A stretch of 64,000 nucleotides of DNA from Flavobacterium sp. HSC-32F16 (GTDB lineage Bacteria > Bacteroidota > Bacteroidia > Flavobacteriales > Flavobacteriaceae): the NCBI RefSeq assembly GCF_024171645.1, contig NZ_JALKAC010000001.1, positions 62,001-126,000 of the forward strand. The letters are read 5' to 3'. Positions 1-8,256 of this stretch are shown piece by piece. The notes under the pieces are model-generated. The model searched no databases. It was not told the origin of the DNA and worked only from the letters and a program-made list of their open reading frames with translations. The position numbers and the translations under genes are program-made. Each line of letters starts with the position of its first letter. The stretch's first letter is position 1.

Positions 1-192
1 AAACATCCCCCACCAAAAGTGGCTGTTGATAAATTTCCCATAAATGCAATTGTTTAAGTTTACATGCCCTATTAATCCGATAGAATATTGTGATAATTTA
101 TCTAAAAAACATCCTTTTAACTAAAGATACCAAAAGTTTATTCAATATTTAAAGTTTATAATTGATAAATTCTCAATATTATAAAAAAGCGA

Positions 193-200
193 TATATTTG
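193..200 (+). promoter_or_regulatory. Bacteroidota -7 promoter element
   Basis: TATATTTG fits the Bacteroidota -7 consensus TAnnTTTG and lies 22 bases before the aminotransferase start. I found no TTG at the usual upstream spacing, so the -33 half is not supported. The rest of positions 1-192 shows no gene that I can recognise. Confidence 0.5.
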
Positions 201-222
201 CAGTCAAACACAGGCACAACAA

Positions 223-1710
223 ATGAATACCAAAAATAGTACCATCAATCTTGAAACTTATTTTCAGGAATTTAGGCAGCACATAGTTGGCATAGATCAG
301 GAATTTATGTCACCTTTTGGCAAAAAAAATATTGTTTATACCGATTGGACTGCCAGCGGAAGGCTTTACAGGCCAATTGAAGAGAAACTTTTGAATCAAT
401 TTGGACCATTTGTAGCCAATACGCATACTGAAACTACCGTGTCAGGTACTGCCATGACAAAAGCATATCATCATGCGAGACATATTATTAAACGTCATAC
501 AAATGCAAATGATGATGATGTTTTAATTACAGACGGAACTGGAATGACAGGGGTTATCAATAAATTCCAGCGTATTCTGGGTTTGAAAATTCCTGAAAAC
601 CTTAAAAATTTCACGAATGTTCCTGCAGAAAAAAAACCTATTGTTTTTATTTCACACATGGAGCACCATTCTAATCAAACGTCTTGGCTGGAAACTATTG
701 CAGATGTTGAAATTATTCCCTCTTGCGAAAAAGGTCTTTTTTGCCTGGAGAATCTGGAATTGTTATTACAGAAATACAGTGACAGAACTATAAAAATCGC
801 ATCGATTACTTCTTGCTCGAATGTTACAGGTTTAAAAACTCCTTTTCATGAAGCAGCAAAATTAATGCATCAATATCATGGTGTTTGTTTTGTAGATTTT
901 GCGTGTTCAGGTCCTTATGTTCAAATCGATATGCACCCAAAAGATCCTGAATCTTACCTGGATGCGATTTTCTTTTCACCTCATAAATTTCTTGGAGGAC
1001 CAGGAACTTCTGGCGTTTTAATTTTCAACAAGAAACTATATAATAATATGATTCCTGATTGTCCGGGAGGAGGAACCGTTAGCTGGACAAATCCTTGGGG
1101 TGAACATAAATATATTGATAATATAGAGGATCGTGAAGATGGCGGTACTCCGGGATTTCTTCAGGTTATTAAAACTGCTTTGGCAATTGAGCTGAAGGAA
1201 GAAATGGGAATTGAAAATATCTTACAGCGTGAACACGAAATAGTTGATTTTGTTTTTAATCAATTGGAACCTGTTGAAAATATTAAAATTTTAGCCGGAC
1301 AGCATAAAAATCGTTTGGGCGTAATATCATTTTTTATTGAAGATTTACATTTTAATTTAGGTGTAAAATTATTAAATGACCGATTCGGAATTCAGACTCG
1401 CGGCGGATGCAGCTGTGCGGGAACTTACGGGCACTATTTACTGCATGTAGATCAGGAAACTTCTAATAAACTGGTCAATGAAATTACAATTGGTGATTTG
1501 ATTAAAAAACCGGGATGGATCAGAATGTCTATTCACCCAACTACAACAGATGAAGAAATTGCTTTTGTCTGCGAGAGTATAAAAGACGTAGCTAAAAATC
1601 ATAAAATATGGGCTTTAGACTATTCTTATAACAAAGACACTAATGAATTTGTACATACAAATGCGACTTCATTTGAAGATGAATTGGTAGAGAGCTGGTT
1701 TAAATCTTAA
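223..1710 (+). CDS. Aminotransferase class V, cysteine desulfurase/selenocysteine lyase-like
   Basis: A 495-residue fold-I PLP enzyme of the class V (cysteine desulfurase-like) group. The PLP-binding lysine is K255 in FSPHKFLGGPG, and the typical Asp-Phe-Ala segment precedes it at about residues 226-228. A CSC pair (C396, C398) sits in RGGCSCAG, where cysteine desulfurases carry the persulfide cysteine loop. It is longer than SufS/CsdB (about 405 aa), with extra sequence at both ends, so it belongs to the long subgroup whose physiological substrate is unclear. No Fe-S assembly genes are adjacent, so a SufS role is not implied. It starts at the ATG after a TATATTTG promoter and is monocistronic, with an inverted-repeat terminator downstream. 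Confidence 0.85.
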   Translation: MNTKNSTINLETYFQEFRQHIVGIDQEFMSPFGKKNIVYTDWTASGRLYRPIEEKLLNQFGPFVANTHTETTVSGTAMTKAYHHARHIIKRHTNANDDDVLITDGTGMTGVINKFQRILGLKIPENLKNFTNVPAEKKPIVFISHMEHHSNQTSWLETIADVEIIPSCEKGLFCLENLELLLQKYSDRTIKIASITSCSNVTGLKTPFHEAAKLMHQYHGVCFVDFACSGPYVQIDMHPKDPESYLDAIFFSPHKFLGGPGTSGVLIFNKKLYNNMIPDCPGGGTVSWTNPWGEHKYIDNIEDREDGGTPGFLQVIKTALAIELKEEMGIENILQREHEIVDFVFNQLEPVENIKILAGQHKNRLGVISFFIEDLHFNLGVKLLNDRFGIQTRGGCSCAGTYGHYLLHVDQETSNKLVNEITIGDLIKKPGWIRMSIHPTTTDEEIAFVCESIKDVAKNHKIWALDYSYNKDTNEFVHTNATSFEDELVESWFKS

Positions 1711-1746
1711 GAATTTTTTACCGTAAAGTCATAAATGTTATATAGT

Positions 1747-1779
1747 AAACCCGACAGGTTTTTAAAACCTGTCGGGTTT
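1747..1779. repeat. Inverted repeat / bidirectional terminator, CCCGACAGG family, copy 1
   Basis: AAACCCGACAGG and CCTGTCGGGTTT form a near-perfect palindrome of 33 bases with a short T/A-rich centre. It lies 37 bases after the aminotransferase stop. The same palindrome recurs at 13197-13228 and, degenerate, near 21288, always just after a gene end, which supports a terminator or REP-like role. Confidence 0.8.
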
Positions 1780-1869
1780 GTTATATTGTGTATAAACCTT
1801 CACAGTTTTAAACTTTGACAAAGGTCTTTGAGAAAATGAATTTGTTGATTTTATGAAAATGATATTTCT

Positions 1870-1945
1870 GGTTTAGCCCCGATAGAAGTGGAAATCTTTT
1901 TGTCCCGGTGTTCGGGACAAAAAATTGAAATGGATAGCGGGACTT
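1870..1945 (+). ncRNA. Structured intergenic repeat, possibly Flavo-1-like RNA
   Basis: The stretch TTTAGCCCCGATAGAAGTGG to GATAGCGGGAC encloses a perfect 11-bp hairpin (1897-1907 with 1913-1923, TTTTTGTCCCG and its complement around GTGTT). The outer GCCCCG and GCGGGAC segments can also pair. Similar sequences recur between genes in Flavobacterium genomes, and the arrangement recalls the Rfam Flavo-1 motif, but I cannot confirm that from memory alone. It lies between two convergent genes. The strand is assumed from the orientation of the conserved-looking words. Confidence 0.4.
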
Positions 1946-1989
1946 TGGTTCTTGAAAGAACGAGTATTTTCTGCTTCTAAAAAAAAAAA

Positions 1990-3732
1990 CTACATAATCA
2001 AGCGTACACCTCCAAGATCTGAAACACGATAAGAAAATTTGTTTCCGGGCGAACCTATAAACATGAAGTTTTTAGGTATTTTCCATTTCTGGGATAATTC
2101 GTCTATAATTTCGGGACCAAAAACGCCTTGAATTTCAAGGTATTCAATATCTATATTATCGTAAGCCCGATCTAGAACTTCTAAGTCTTTTATCAAAGCT
2201 TCGTTTGTCTGCCCGTCAGTTTTTACATAGACAATTTTTAATTTTTTGGTTGTTTCGTTTCCTTCAACATATTGCAGTACTTTGTTTAAAATGGCAATAT
2301 TATCGCCTTTGGTAAAAAAGACAAATTCCTGCGAATTAATTTCGGTGCTTAGATTTTGCAGATAGCGATTGCTGAGAATTACCATTTTGCGAAGCGGCTG
2401 ATAAAAATATTCTAAAATTTCGATTAGTACTTTTATCAATATAACTCGGTTCAGCATGATTCCGATAAAAATAAGGGCGGGAACCATATATTTCAAAAAA
2501 GTATAAAATGCATTAATATTCAATTTCATGTTTCCTATGAAAGCTGCGATGATAAAAGAAACAGCTGCAAAAACAGCCAAACCGTGAGCTCGTTCTGGTC
2601 TTGGCAGTTTTCGCCTTTTAAATTTGAGCAGTAAATTTCCGATTCCGAATAAAGCCATTACAGCCAAAAATGAAAAGGTATAAACTCCAGCTAAAGATTC
2701 TAAATGACCGCTTGTTGCAAAAAGAACAGATATACAAAGAATTAAAAAACTGATTACGATTCTATAATGTGAACCTCTTTTGTTTTGTTTTAAAAAATAA
2801 TTAGGAAGGATTCTGTCCAGAGTCATTCGGTTTAATAATCCTGAAACCCCAACAAATGAAGTCAAAACGGCGCCGCATAAAACCAAAACGGCATCTATAG
2901 AAATAAGCCAGGCCAGCCATGATCCGCCTGTGGTTTCTCCTAAATGTGCTAAAAGTGATTCTTTATTCTCGCCAACTTGTGCAAGCGGAATTACACTTAT
3001 TAATAAAATAGCAATTACGGGATTAAAAAAACTAACTAGTGCCCACATATTACGCAGGGTTTTTGGAAAAACGCCCGACTGCTGTTCTTCTACAAAATTG
3101 GCAGAACTTTCGAAACCTGAAATTCCGAGCATTGCTGCAGAAAAACCTAGAAAAAGTGCTGTTTTCATACTTCCAAAGGCTATGGGGGTTTGCCAATTGA
3201 CATGAAAAACATCTAGTCCGTGATTTAAAATAAACCAAATCGAAGCCAGAACCAGTAAGCTTAAAGTGGCAATATGAGTTACAAAAATGATTACGGCCAC
3301 GAATGCCGATTCGCCGATTCCGAGGATTGCCAGAAAAGTAAATAAAACTAAAACGACTACGGTGGCGATGGTGACATTTAATCCTTCAAAAATTCCGTGG
3401 AGATAATGCATACCCTCTGAAGCCGAAATTACGGCGGTTGCCATATAGGATAAAACGGTCAGCGTGGCAGCAAGCGATGCCAGACGTTTTGTTGACGTAT
3501 TTAATAAAACATTGTAAGCTCCTCCGTTTAACGGAATTGCACCCACAACTTCTCCATAAATTTTTCTGAATAAAAATAAAACGACTGCTACAATTAAAAG
3601 AGAAATCCAGGCATATTGTCCGGCATACAAAATGGTAAGCGCAGAAACATAAAGGCAGGAAGAACTAATGTCGTTTCCGCAGATTGCCGTTGCCTGTAAT
3701 TGATTTAACTTTTTGTGTATTATTTCTTTCAT
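1990..3732 (-). CDS. APC-superfamily amino acid/organocation permease
   Basis: A 580-residue integral membrane transporter of the amino acid-polyamine-organocation superfamily. The N-terminal part has the family helix-1 region (ATAICGNDISSSCLYVSA) and a GGAYN motif after helix 2 (about residues 69-74). About 12 hydrophobic segments run to residue 440. A cytoplasmic tail of some 140 residues, with alternating beta/alpha character, follows and is not part of the minimal family. The substrate cannot be read from the sequence. It is transcribed alone toward the class V aminotransferase. The ATG start is the first in frame, and the minus-strand upstream region is AT-rich. Confidence 0.8.
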   Translation of the reverse strand: MKEIIHKKLNQLQATAICGNDISSSCLYVSALTILYAGQYAWISLLIVAVVLFLFRKIYGEVVGAIPLNGGAYNVLLNTSTKRLASLAATLTVLSYMATAVISASEGMHYLHGIFEGLNVTIATVVVLVLFTFLAILGIGESAFVAVIIFVTHIATLSLLVLASIWFILNHGLDVFHVNWQTPIAFGSMKTALFLGFSAAMLGISGFESSANFVEEQQSGVFPKTLRNMWALVSFFNPVIAILLISVIPLAQVGENKESLLAHLGETTGGSWLAWLISIDAVLVLCGAVLTSFVGVSGLLNRMTLDRILPNYFLKQNKRGSHYRIVISFLILCISVLFATSGHLESLAGVYTFSFLAVMALFGIGNLLLKFKRRKLPRPERAHGLAVFAAVSFIIAAFIGNMKLNINAFYTFLKYMVPALIFIGIMLNRVILIKVLIEILEYFYQPLRKMVILSNRYLQNLSTEINSQEFVFFTKGDNIAILNKVLQYVEGNETTKKLKIVYVKTDGQTNEALIKDLEVLDRAYDNIDIEYLEIQGVFGPEIIDELSQKWKIPKNFMFIGSPGNKFSYRVSDLGGVRLIM

Positions 3733-3871
3733 GTTTTTTAGTATTATAACACGATTAACTCAGCAGCAAGTAATTATAATCTTTACGGAAGGCAGGTATA
3801 GTAAATGTAAACTAAAAATATACTTTTAGTTAATGTGATATTATCTATTGAAGTTATACAAATTATTTGGA

Positions 3872-4342
3872 TTATTTGGATTCCTGAAATTTCTTTAGAG
3901 ATAACAATGCCTGTTCCTGAATTTTTTTATGAAAAAATCCCGTCCAGCCTAGTAAATATCCGGTTATTCCAAAAGCTTGTTTTGACCATTTCCAAACATC
4001 AAAATTATCTGTATGTTTGATGATTAGTCCATCCTGAAAAACAAATTGGGCAGAAACGGTATTAACTACTTTACGATTTGTTTTAGTGAAATTATAAGCA
4101 GCGATCCACCTTGCAGATCCAGTAGATTCATCAGCTGCCACATCAGAAAATTCAATTTTGATATTTCCTTTGCTTCTGGATAAAAGCATTTCCCACATTT
4201 TCGAAACTTGCTCTTCTTTTAATAAACCAAACGCAGGATCAATAAAATGAACTTTTGGATGGTAACATTCAGCCATTGTTTTAGCATCAGAATTAGCAAA
4301 AGCAGTATAGAACTTTGTGATTAAAGCTTCGTTGTGAGTCAT
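3872..4342 (-). CDS. Nuclear transport factor 2 / SnoaL-like protein
   Basis: A 156-residue protein with the compact alpha+beta cone layout of the NTF2/SnoaL superfamily: N-terminal helix ALITKFYTAFANSDAKTMAECYHP, then VHFIDPAFGLLKEEQVSKMWEM, then strands with RWIAAYNFTKTNRKV. No signal peptide is visible, so it should be cytoplasmic. Such proteins act as small-molecule isomerases or hydrolases, or as binding partners; this one gives no hint of its substrate. A second, shorter NTF2-like gene lies at 31210-31572. The C-terminal 30 residues are basic and hydrophobic and lie outside the usual fold. Confidence 0.7.
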   Translation of the reverse strand: MTHNEALITKFYTAFANSDAKTMAECYHPKVHFIDPAFGLLKEEQVSKMWEMLLSRSKGNIKIEFSDVAADESTGSARWIAAYNFTKTNRKVVNTVSAQFVFQDGLIIKHTDNFDVWKWSKQAFGITGYLLGWTGFFHKKIQEQALLSLKKFQESK

Positions 4343-4394
4343 AAATTTGAAATTAAAAATATAAATATAAGATTTATTTAATAAAATATTTTAT

Positions 4395-4922
4395 TTATAA
4401 AACACTAATTTCTTTTGCAGTGTCGTAACTCTTCTTAGATTTATCGTAAGCAGTTGAAAAATAATTCTTTTTGTTATGCGCGGTAAAGTAACCGGTTTCG
4501 TTTCCAAAATTATTTGAACCTCCGTTTATAATAAAGCGAACAGCATAAATGTCGTTTTTTTTCAGCTTTGCAAATTCTGCAGGAGTGAAGTAGTAATAAG
4601 AAGTAGTTTTACCATCGGCAGATTCTTTTACGTTTTTGTCGACGCAGGCAATAACATCGGCGTTGGCCAAATCTACATAAAGCCCGCCGGCAATTCGGGC
4701 TTTATCATTTGAAGTTGCAATAGTAATTTTTAAAATGCCGCCTTTATCTGTTTTTGCAATCTGAATATTGGTTTCGCCTGTAAAAGCATATTTTTCGCAG
4801 ATAAATGTATACTCTTGTGTAGCCGGAAATTGTGAGCCTTTTACACCCATCGTTTGCTGCGCATTTACATTTAAAAAGACTGAAATAAACAGTAATAAAA
4901 GCAGAGGCATTTTTAATTTCAT
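4395..4922 (-). CDS. Secreted protein of unknown function
   Basis: 175 residues with a clear type I signal peptide (MKLKMPLLLLLFISVFLNVNA, cleavage expected after NVNA). The mature part, rich in Lys, Asn and Tyr, looks like a beta-rich periplasmic domain. I do not recognise a family. It is the last gene of a minus-strand run with the lipoprotein and M23 peptidase upstream, separated by 11 bases from the lipoprotein gene, so co-transcription is likely. The start is supported by the signal peptide immediately following it. Confidence 0.65.
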   Translation of the reverse strand: MKLKMPLLLLLFISVFLNVNAQQTMGVKGSQFPATQEYTFICEKYAFTGETNIQIAKTDKGGILKITIATSNDKARIAGGLYVDLANADVIACVDKNVKESADGKTTSYYYFTPAEFAKLKKNDIYAVRFIINGGSNNFGNETGYFTAHNKKNYFSTAYDKSKKSYDTAKEISVL

Positions 4923-4933
4923 ATAGTTGTACT

Positions 4934-5419
4934 TTATTGTTCGGCTAATTTGGCATCAAACTTTTCATCCCAATCCATTGATTTTATCGCAGATATTAAA
5001 TTTTCTTCGTTTACAAAAATTCGAAGTTCTTTGTTGGCTACTTTTTTGCTGTATAACGCATGATAGCGGTAAATCACTTCATTTTTGGTTTTGTAAACGC
5101 CGTCTAATTTTAAATCAATAAAACTTCCATAATATTGTCTAAATCTTGTACAGGTTTTGGTCAATCGTTCTTCGGTCGTATTTTCTCTAACAGACTGAGT
5201 AACTTCAGTTTCGTTAAAAGGTTTAAATTTTGATGTATTACAGGTTTCTAAAACTCTTTTTCCTAATTCATAAGCTTTTCTTTGCTGCTCTGAACTAATA
5301 TCGGTGTTAGAAACTTTTTTAATTTTTAAATCTTCAGTATCTCTGCTTACAGTTTTAGATTTACATCCAATTAATAATAATAGCAAACATATAATCAATC
5401 CCGCTTTCTTCATAATCAT
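4934..5419 (-). CDS. Small lipoprotein, unknown function
   Basis: 161 residues. The N-terminus is a lipoprotein signal with lipobox LLIGC, the cysteine at about residue 19, followed by KSK. This predicts an envelope-anchored protein. The mature domain has no motif that I recognise; it contains FRQYYGSFIDLKLDGVYKT and ends in an alpha/beta stretch reminiscent of DUF3887-type beta domains, which is a guess. Two ATGs are possible (5419 and 5413); the second gives a more typical MKK start. The first overlaps the stop context of the M23 gene (TAA directly followed by ATG), so the two genes are probably translationally coupled. Confidence 0.6.
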   Translation of the reverse strand: MIMKKAGLIICLLLLLIGCKSKTVSRDTEDLKIKKVSNTDISSEQQRKAYELGKRVLETCNTSKFKPFNETEVTQSVRENTTEERLTKTCTRFRQYYGSFIDLKLDGVYKTKNEVIYRYHALYSKKVANKELRIFVNEENLISAIKSMDWDEKFDAKLAEQ

Positions 5420-6097
5420 TTAAGTTATTTTTAATAATAAGTTAGGGTCGGGACAATTTTCTATATAAAAATTCAAATCATTTGTGTTGCAGACTCCGGG
5501 ATAATCACCCCATTTATCTTCCAGATTTTTTATAATCTGAAAATGAACATGCGGTGCATAATCTCCGTTAACAGTTGAATTTCCTAGGGTTGCAATTTGC
5601 TCGCCTTTCTTAAAAATTGTCCCAACGGTAAGGTTTTCTATACTTTCTAACGATAAATGTCCGTATAAAGTATAAAATTTTTCATTTTCGGCTACATGTT
5701 CCAATATAATAGTCGGACCATAATCGCCCAATCCTTCATTGTTTTTAAAACTGTGAACTTTTCCATCCAGCGGTGCTAAAACTGCTGTTCCCGCTTTTGC
5801 CCATAAATCCAGACCAATATGAATATTCCGCTCTGGCACAGAATCATTTTTAAAAATAGTACTCCTTTTATACAAATTTCGTCCTTCGATATAACCGCCA
5901 TAAGCGACTTCAGAATTATTATCTTTTAGATAGCTAAAAATAAAACGTTCAAAATCAACAGAAGTTTCGGGTTTACTTTTAACTAAATCAGTATTAGTTA
6001 TTGATAAATCTAAAGGAAGGTATTTTGAAAAATCAATAGAGGCATCAATAATTTTAGTAGGTGGTAAGGCTTTTAAGATAGATACAAAGGGTTTCAT
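5420..6097 (-). CDS. M23 family metallopeptidase (LytM-type domain)
   Basis: 225 residues with a complete M23 peptidase core. H93 and D97 (HIGLD) and H185 (HVH) are the expected zinc ligands, and H147 (YGHLS) and H183 match the catalytic histidines of LytM. These enzymes cut peptide cross-links of peptidoglycan. No signal peptide or membrane anchor is visible, which is unusual for a wall enzyme. It may be cytoplasmic with another substrate, or exported by another route. The domain spans about residues 85-205, with an unrecognised N-terminal 80 residues. It is followed without a gap by the lipoprotein gene. Confidence 0.8.
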   Translation of the reverse strand: MKPFVSILKALPPTKIIDASIDFSKYLPLDLSITNTDLVKSKPETSVDFERFIFSYLKDNNSEVAYGGYIEGRNLYKRSTIFKNDSVPERNIHIGLDLWAKAGTAVLAPLDGKVHSFKNNEGLGDYGPTIILEHVAENEKFYTLYGHLSLESIENLTVGTIFKKGEQIATLGNSTVNGDYAPHVHFQIIKNLEDKWGDYPGVCNTNDLNFYIENCPDPNLLLKIT

Positions 6098-6110
6098 AAA
6101 AAATAAAAAT

Positions 6111-6776
6111 TTAAGACTGCTTTTCGATTATTATTAATTCATTGTGTACTTCTATGCGGGGCAGCATTTTTGAAGTATAAAATTCCTGATTTATTTCTGA
6201 CATATATTTTCTGTTTCGAACGTTATGTGCTTCATCTAAAATCATAGTATTAAATAATATGAAGCCCTGATTTTTTAGAAGAAAACAAACTCGTTCGCTA
6301 AAAAACTTTTCAAACAAAAAGTTTGGCATATTGGTATCTTCAAAAATATCAATAATTATTAAATCATATCTGTCTTTGGTTTTTAAAACAAACTCAAAAG
6401 CATCGTCAATCACAATTTCAAGCTGTTTTATTTCATTCAGTCCAAAATATTGATTAGCGATCTGAATCATATCAGCGTCAATTTCAACACCGGTTATTTT
6501 ACCTTTAAATTCTATTTCATCAACCAGTGTTTTAATGACGCTTCCGCCGGCAACGCCCAAAACTAAAATATGATCCATGGTCAAAACTTTGTCATAACCA
6601 ATATTTCTAAGGCCATACCTTAGTATACGTTGTAAACTTCCGTATGAATAATTTGTATTTTCAGAATCTAAAACCAATTCTCCATTTGCCCAGGTAACTT
6701 CGATTATTTTACTTCTGGCCGATTTTTTTTTGAATATTTTAATTGGATAAAGGTAACTGAATATTTTTTGAATCAT
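6111..6776 (-). CDS. Spermidine synthase-like SAM-dependent methyltransferase-fold protein
   Basis: 221 residues with a Rossmann methyltransferase core. The SAM-type glycine loop is LVLGVAGGSV (71-80), followed by the acidic end of strand 2 (GVEIDADMI, about 95-103) and a DDAFEF segment. The layout, with an N-terminal beta region before the core and the GSLQRILRYG segment, is that of bacterial spermidine synthase-like proteins. The full catalytic signature of true SpeE is not obvious, so aminopropyl transfer is uncertain. It ends 13 bases before the M23 gene and starts back-to-back with the acyltransferase. Confidence 0.7.
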   Translation of the reverse strand: MIQKIFSYLYPIKIFKKKSARSKIIEVTWANGELVLDSENTNYSYGSLQRILRYGLRNIGYDKVLTMDHILVLGVAGGSVIKTLVDEIEFKGKITGVEIDADMIQIANQYFGLNEIKQLEIVIDDAFEFVLKTKDRYDLIIIDIFEDTNMPNFLFEKFFSERVCFLLKNQGFILFNTMILDEAHNVRNRKYMSEINQEFYTSKMLPRIEVHNELIIIEKQS

Positions 6777-6842
6777 TTTGTAATGCTTTTACTCAAAAAT
6801 ACCATTTTAAATCTTTTATTTTGCAAGAAATATCAAATTTTA

Positions 6843-7394
6843 ATGAAGAAACGATTCTACAAATTCATCTTTTTTAAGCTAATGGGCTGGAAAATAGTGG
6901 GAATGGAAAATGCTGAAGTAAAAAAATGTATATTAATGGTTTTACCGCATACCAGTAATCATGATTTTTATATTGGATTATTCACCCGCGGTATTTCTGG
7001 TTTGCAAATGAACTGGGTGGGAAAGAAAGAATTATTCAAATTTCCGTTTGGCTATTATTTTAGAAACGTTGGCGGGGAACCGCTGGATCGTACGGGCGGA
7101 TTAAATAAAGTAGATTCGATTGCGGCAATTTTTAACCGTAAGGAAATTTTCCGTTTGGCGGTTGCGCCCGAAGGAACCAGAAAAGGAGTAACCGAAATTA
7201 AAACGGGTTTTTATTATATTGCGCTTAAAGCAAATGTTCCAATTGTTCCTGTAGCTTTTAATTGGGGACAAAAAGAGGTTAGTTTTGGAAAGCCATTTTA
7301 TCCAACAGGAAATTATGAAGCCGATTGGGAAATTTTAAAACAACATTACAAAGGTGTCTTAGGGAAAATTCCTGAAAATGGAATTCAAATCTAA
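6843..7394 (+). CDS. 1-acyl-glycerol-3-phosphate acyltransferase-like protein (PlsC family)
   Basis: 183 residues from the ATG chosen here. An upstream in-frame ATG at 6768 would overlap the divergent methyltransferase gene and add a sequence unlike the family. The HX4D catalytic motif is H36-TSNH-D41, and the glycerophosphate-binding EGTR motif is at 110-113 (APEGTRKG). Both are diagnostic of the PlsC/LPLAT superfamily, which acylates lysophospholipid-type substrates at the inner membrane. It is shorter than PlsC (about 240 aa) and matches the small family found widely in Bacteroidota. No partner gene is adjacent. Confidence 0.8.
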   Translation: MKKRFYKFIFFKLMGWKIVGMENAEVKKCILMVLPHTSNHDFYIGLFTRGISGLQMNWVGKKELFKFPFGYYFRNVGGEPLDRTGGLNKVDSIAAIFNRKEIFRLAVAPEGTRKGVTEIKTGFYYIALKANVPIVPVAFNWGQKEVSFGKPFYPTGNYEADWEILKQHYKGVLGKIPENGIQI

Positions 7395-7450
7395 ATTTTG
7401 ATATTTTTTCTGATTCGTGAGAATCTCTTAAATGAAAATTATTTTTAAAA

Positions 7451-7470
7451 ATTTTCAAATACGAGAAAAT
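7451..7470 (+). repeat. Short interspersed motif TTTTCAAATACGAGAAA
   Basis: ATTTTCAAATACGAGAAAAT lies in the gap between the acyltransferase and the XRE gene. Close variants occur at 58226-58246 and several times between 59260 and 59665. Its function is unknown; see the finding on this motif. Confidence 0.4.
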
Positions 7471-7476
7471 TTCGAC

Positions 7477-7944
7477 TCATGGTACATAAGCTTTAAAAGT
7501 TCCGTTTTTGTAGAAAAATACAATTTTCTCAATTTCGTCTTCTTCAAAACTTAAATTTGACTTTTTTGGTTCAGCCAAATTTTTAATTATTGGCTTTTCT
7601 TCTTCATATTGTAATTGAGAAAATAAATCTACTCCCGGATAATTTTCATTTGATGAAGCAAGGGAGTCTTCATTTTTTAAATCCGCTTTTGATCCAAATT
7701 GTAAAGTTTCATTTTCTGACTTAGGAAAATTTCCTTTTCCTATTAGAATCCAATATAAATCTACTTCAGGAAAAACATCCAGAATTTTCATAACAAAATC
7801 AAGACTTGGTTTATTTCTTCCTGATAATAGGTGAGACATACTAGATCGCTGTACGCCAATTTTATCTGCGAAAGAAGAAGCATTTAGTCCAAAATAATCC
7901 AGTATAATTTCCAGTCTTTTTACAAAATCATCGATGTTTACCAT
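7477..7944 (-). CDS. XRE-family HTH transcriptional regulator
   Basis: 155 residues with an N-terminal helix-turn-helix of the Cro/CI type at about residues 8-66 (LNASSFADKIGVQRSSMSHL, SGRNKPSLDFVMKILDVFP). A Glu/Asn/Ser-rich linker follows, ending in a short IEKIVFFYKNGTFKAYVP segment common to Bacteroidota XRE proteins. It is divergent from the M14 peptidase gene. Its start codon and -7 element (TACATTTG on the minus strand, 7975-7982) are overlapped by GTTTAC-N4-GTAAA palindromes that recur at the peptidase promoter. Autoregulation and control of the neighbour are therefore likely. Confidence 0.85.
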   Translation of the reverse strand: MVNIDDFVKRLEIILDYFGLNASSFADKIGVQRSSMSHLLSGRNKPSLDFVMKILDVFPEVDLYWILIGKGNFPKSENETLQFGSKADLKNEDSLASSNENYPGVDLFSQLQYEEEKPIIKNLAEPKKSNLSFEEDEIEKIVFFYKNGTFKAYVP

Positions 7945-8022
7945 TGTAAATTATAATTTAAATTTGGCTTGTTTACAAATGTAACTAAAAAGATTTAATA
8001 ATACAATTTTACACTTGTAAAT
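7936..8022. promoter_or_regulatory. Operator-like sites A-C at the XRE promoter
   Basis: There are three copies of a 16-base palindrome GTTTAC-N4-GTAAAY: site A 7936-7951, spanning the XRE start codon; site B 7971-7986, containing the minus-strand -7 box; and site C 8007-8022. They match sites E and F across the intergenic region. The spacing between site starts is 35-36 bases. They are inferred to bind the adjacent XRE protein. Confidence 0.6.
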
Positions 8023-8170
8023 AGTTGAAACAGTGGATTTATTCAGTAACTATAACTTTATATAAATGTATATAAGTAATTGAAATTAAGAATTTTAATA
8101 TTCTATATTTAAAGTAATAACAATTGTTAACCGTTTTGGGATTAAAATCTTAAAATAGACTCAAACCCAT

Positions 8171-8243
8171 GTTTACATTTCTAAATTCTTGCTCTTTTTT
8201 AATGTTTACAATTGTAAAAATAAAGATGTTTACTTTTGTAAAC
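8171..8243. promoter_or_regulatory. Operator-like sites D-F and promoter of the M14 peptidase
   Basis: Site D is 8171-8186 (right half degenerate), E is 8204-8219 and F is 8228-8243 (perfect GTTTAC-TTTT-GTAAAC). Site F overlaps the plus-strand -7 element TACTTTTG at 8231-8238, and TTG at 8212-8214 is 16 bases upstream and lies in site E. Binding would block RNA polymerase. Between C and D (8023-8170) I see only AT-rich sequence. Confidence 0.6.
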
Positions 8244-8256
8244 TAATCAAAACACA

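Noticed and set aside
2930..3238. Overlapping frames inside the APC permease gene
   Set aside because: They lie wholly within a well-supported transporter gene and show no family features.
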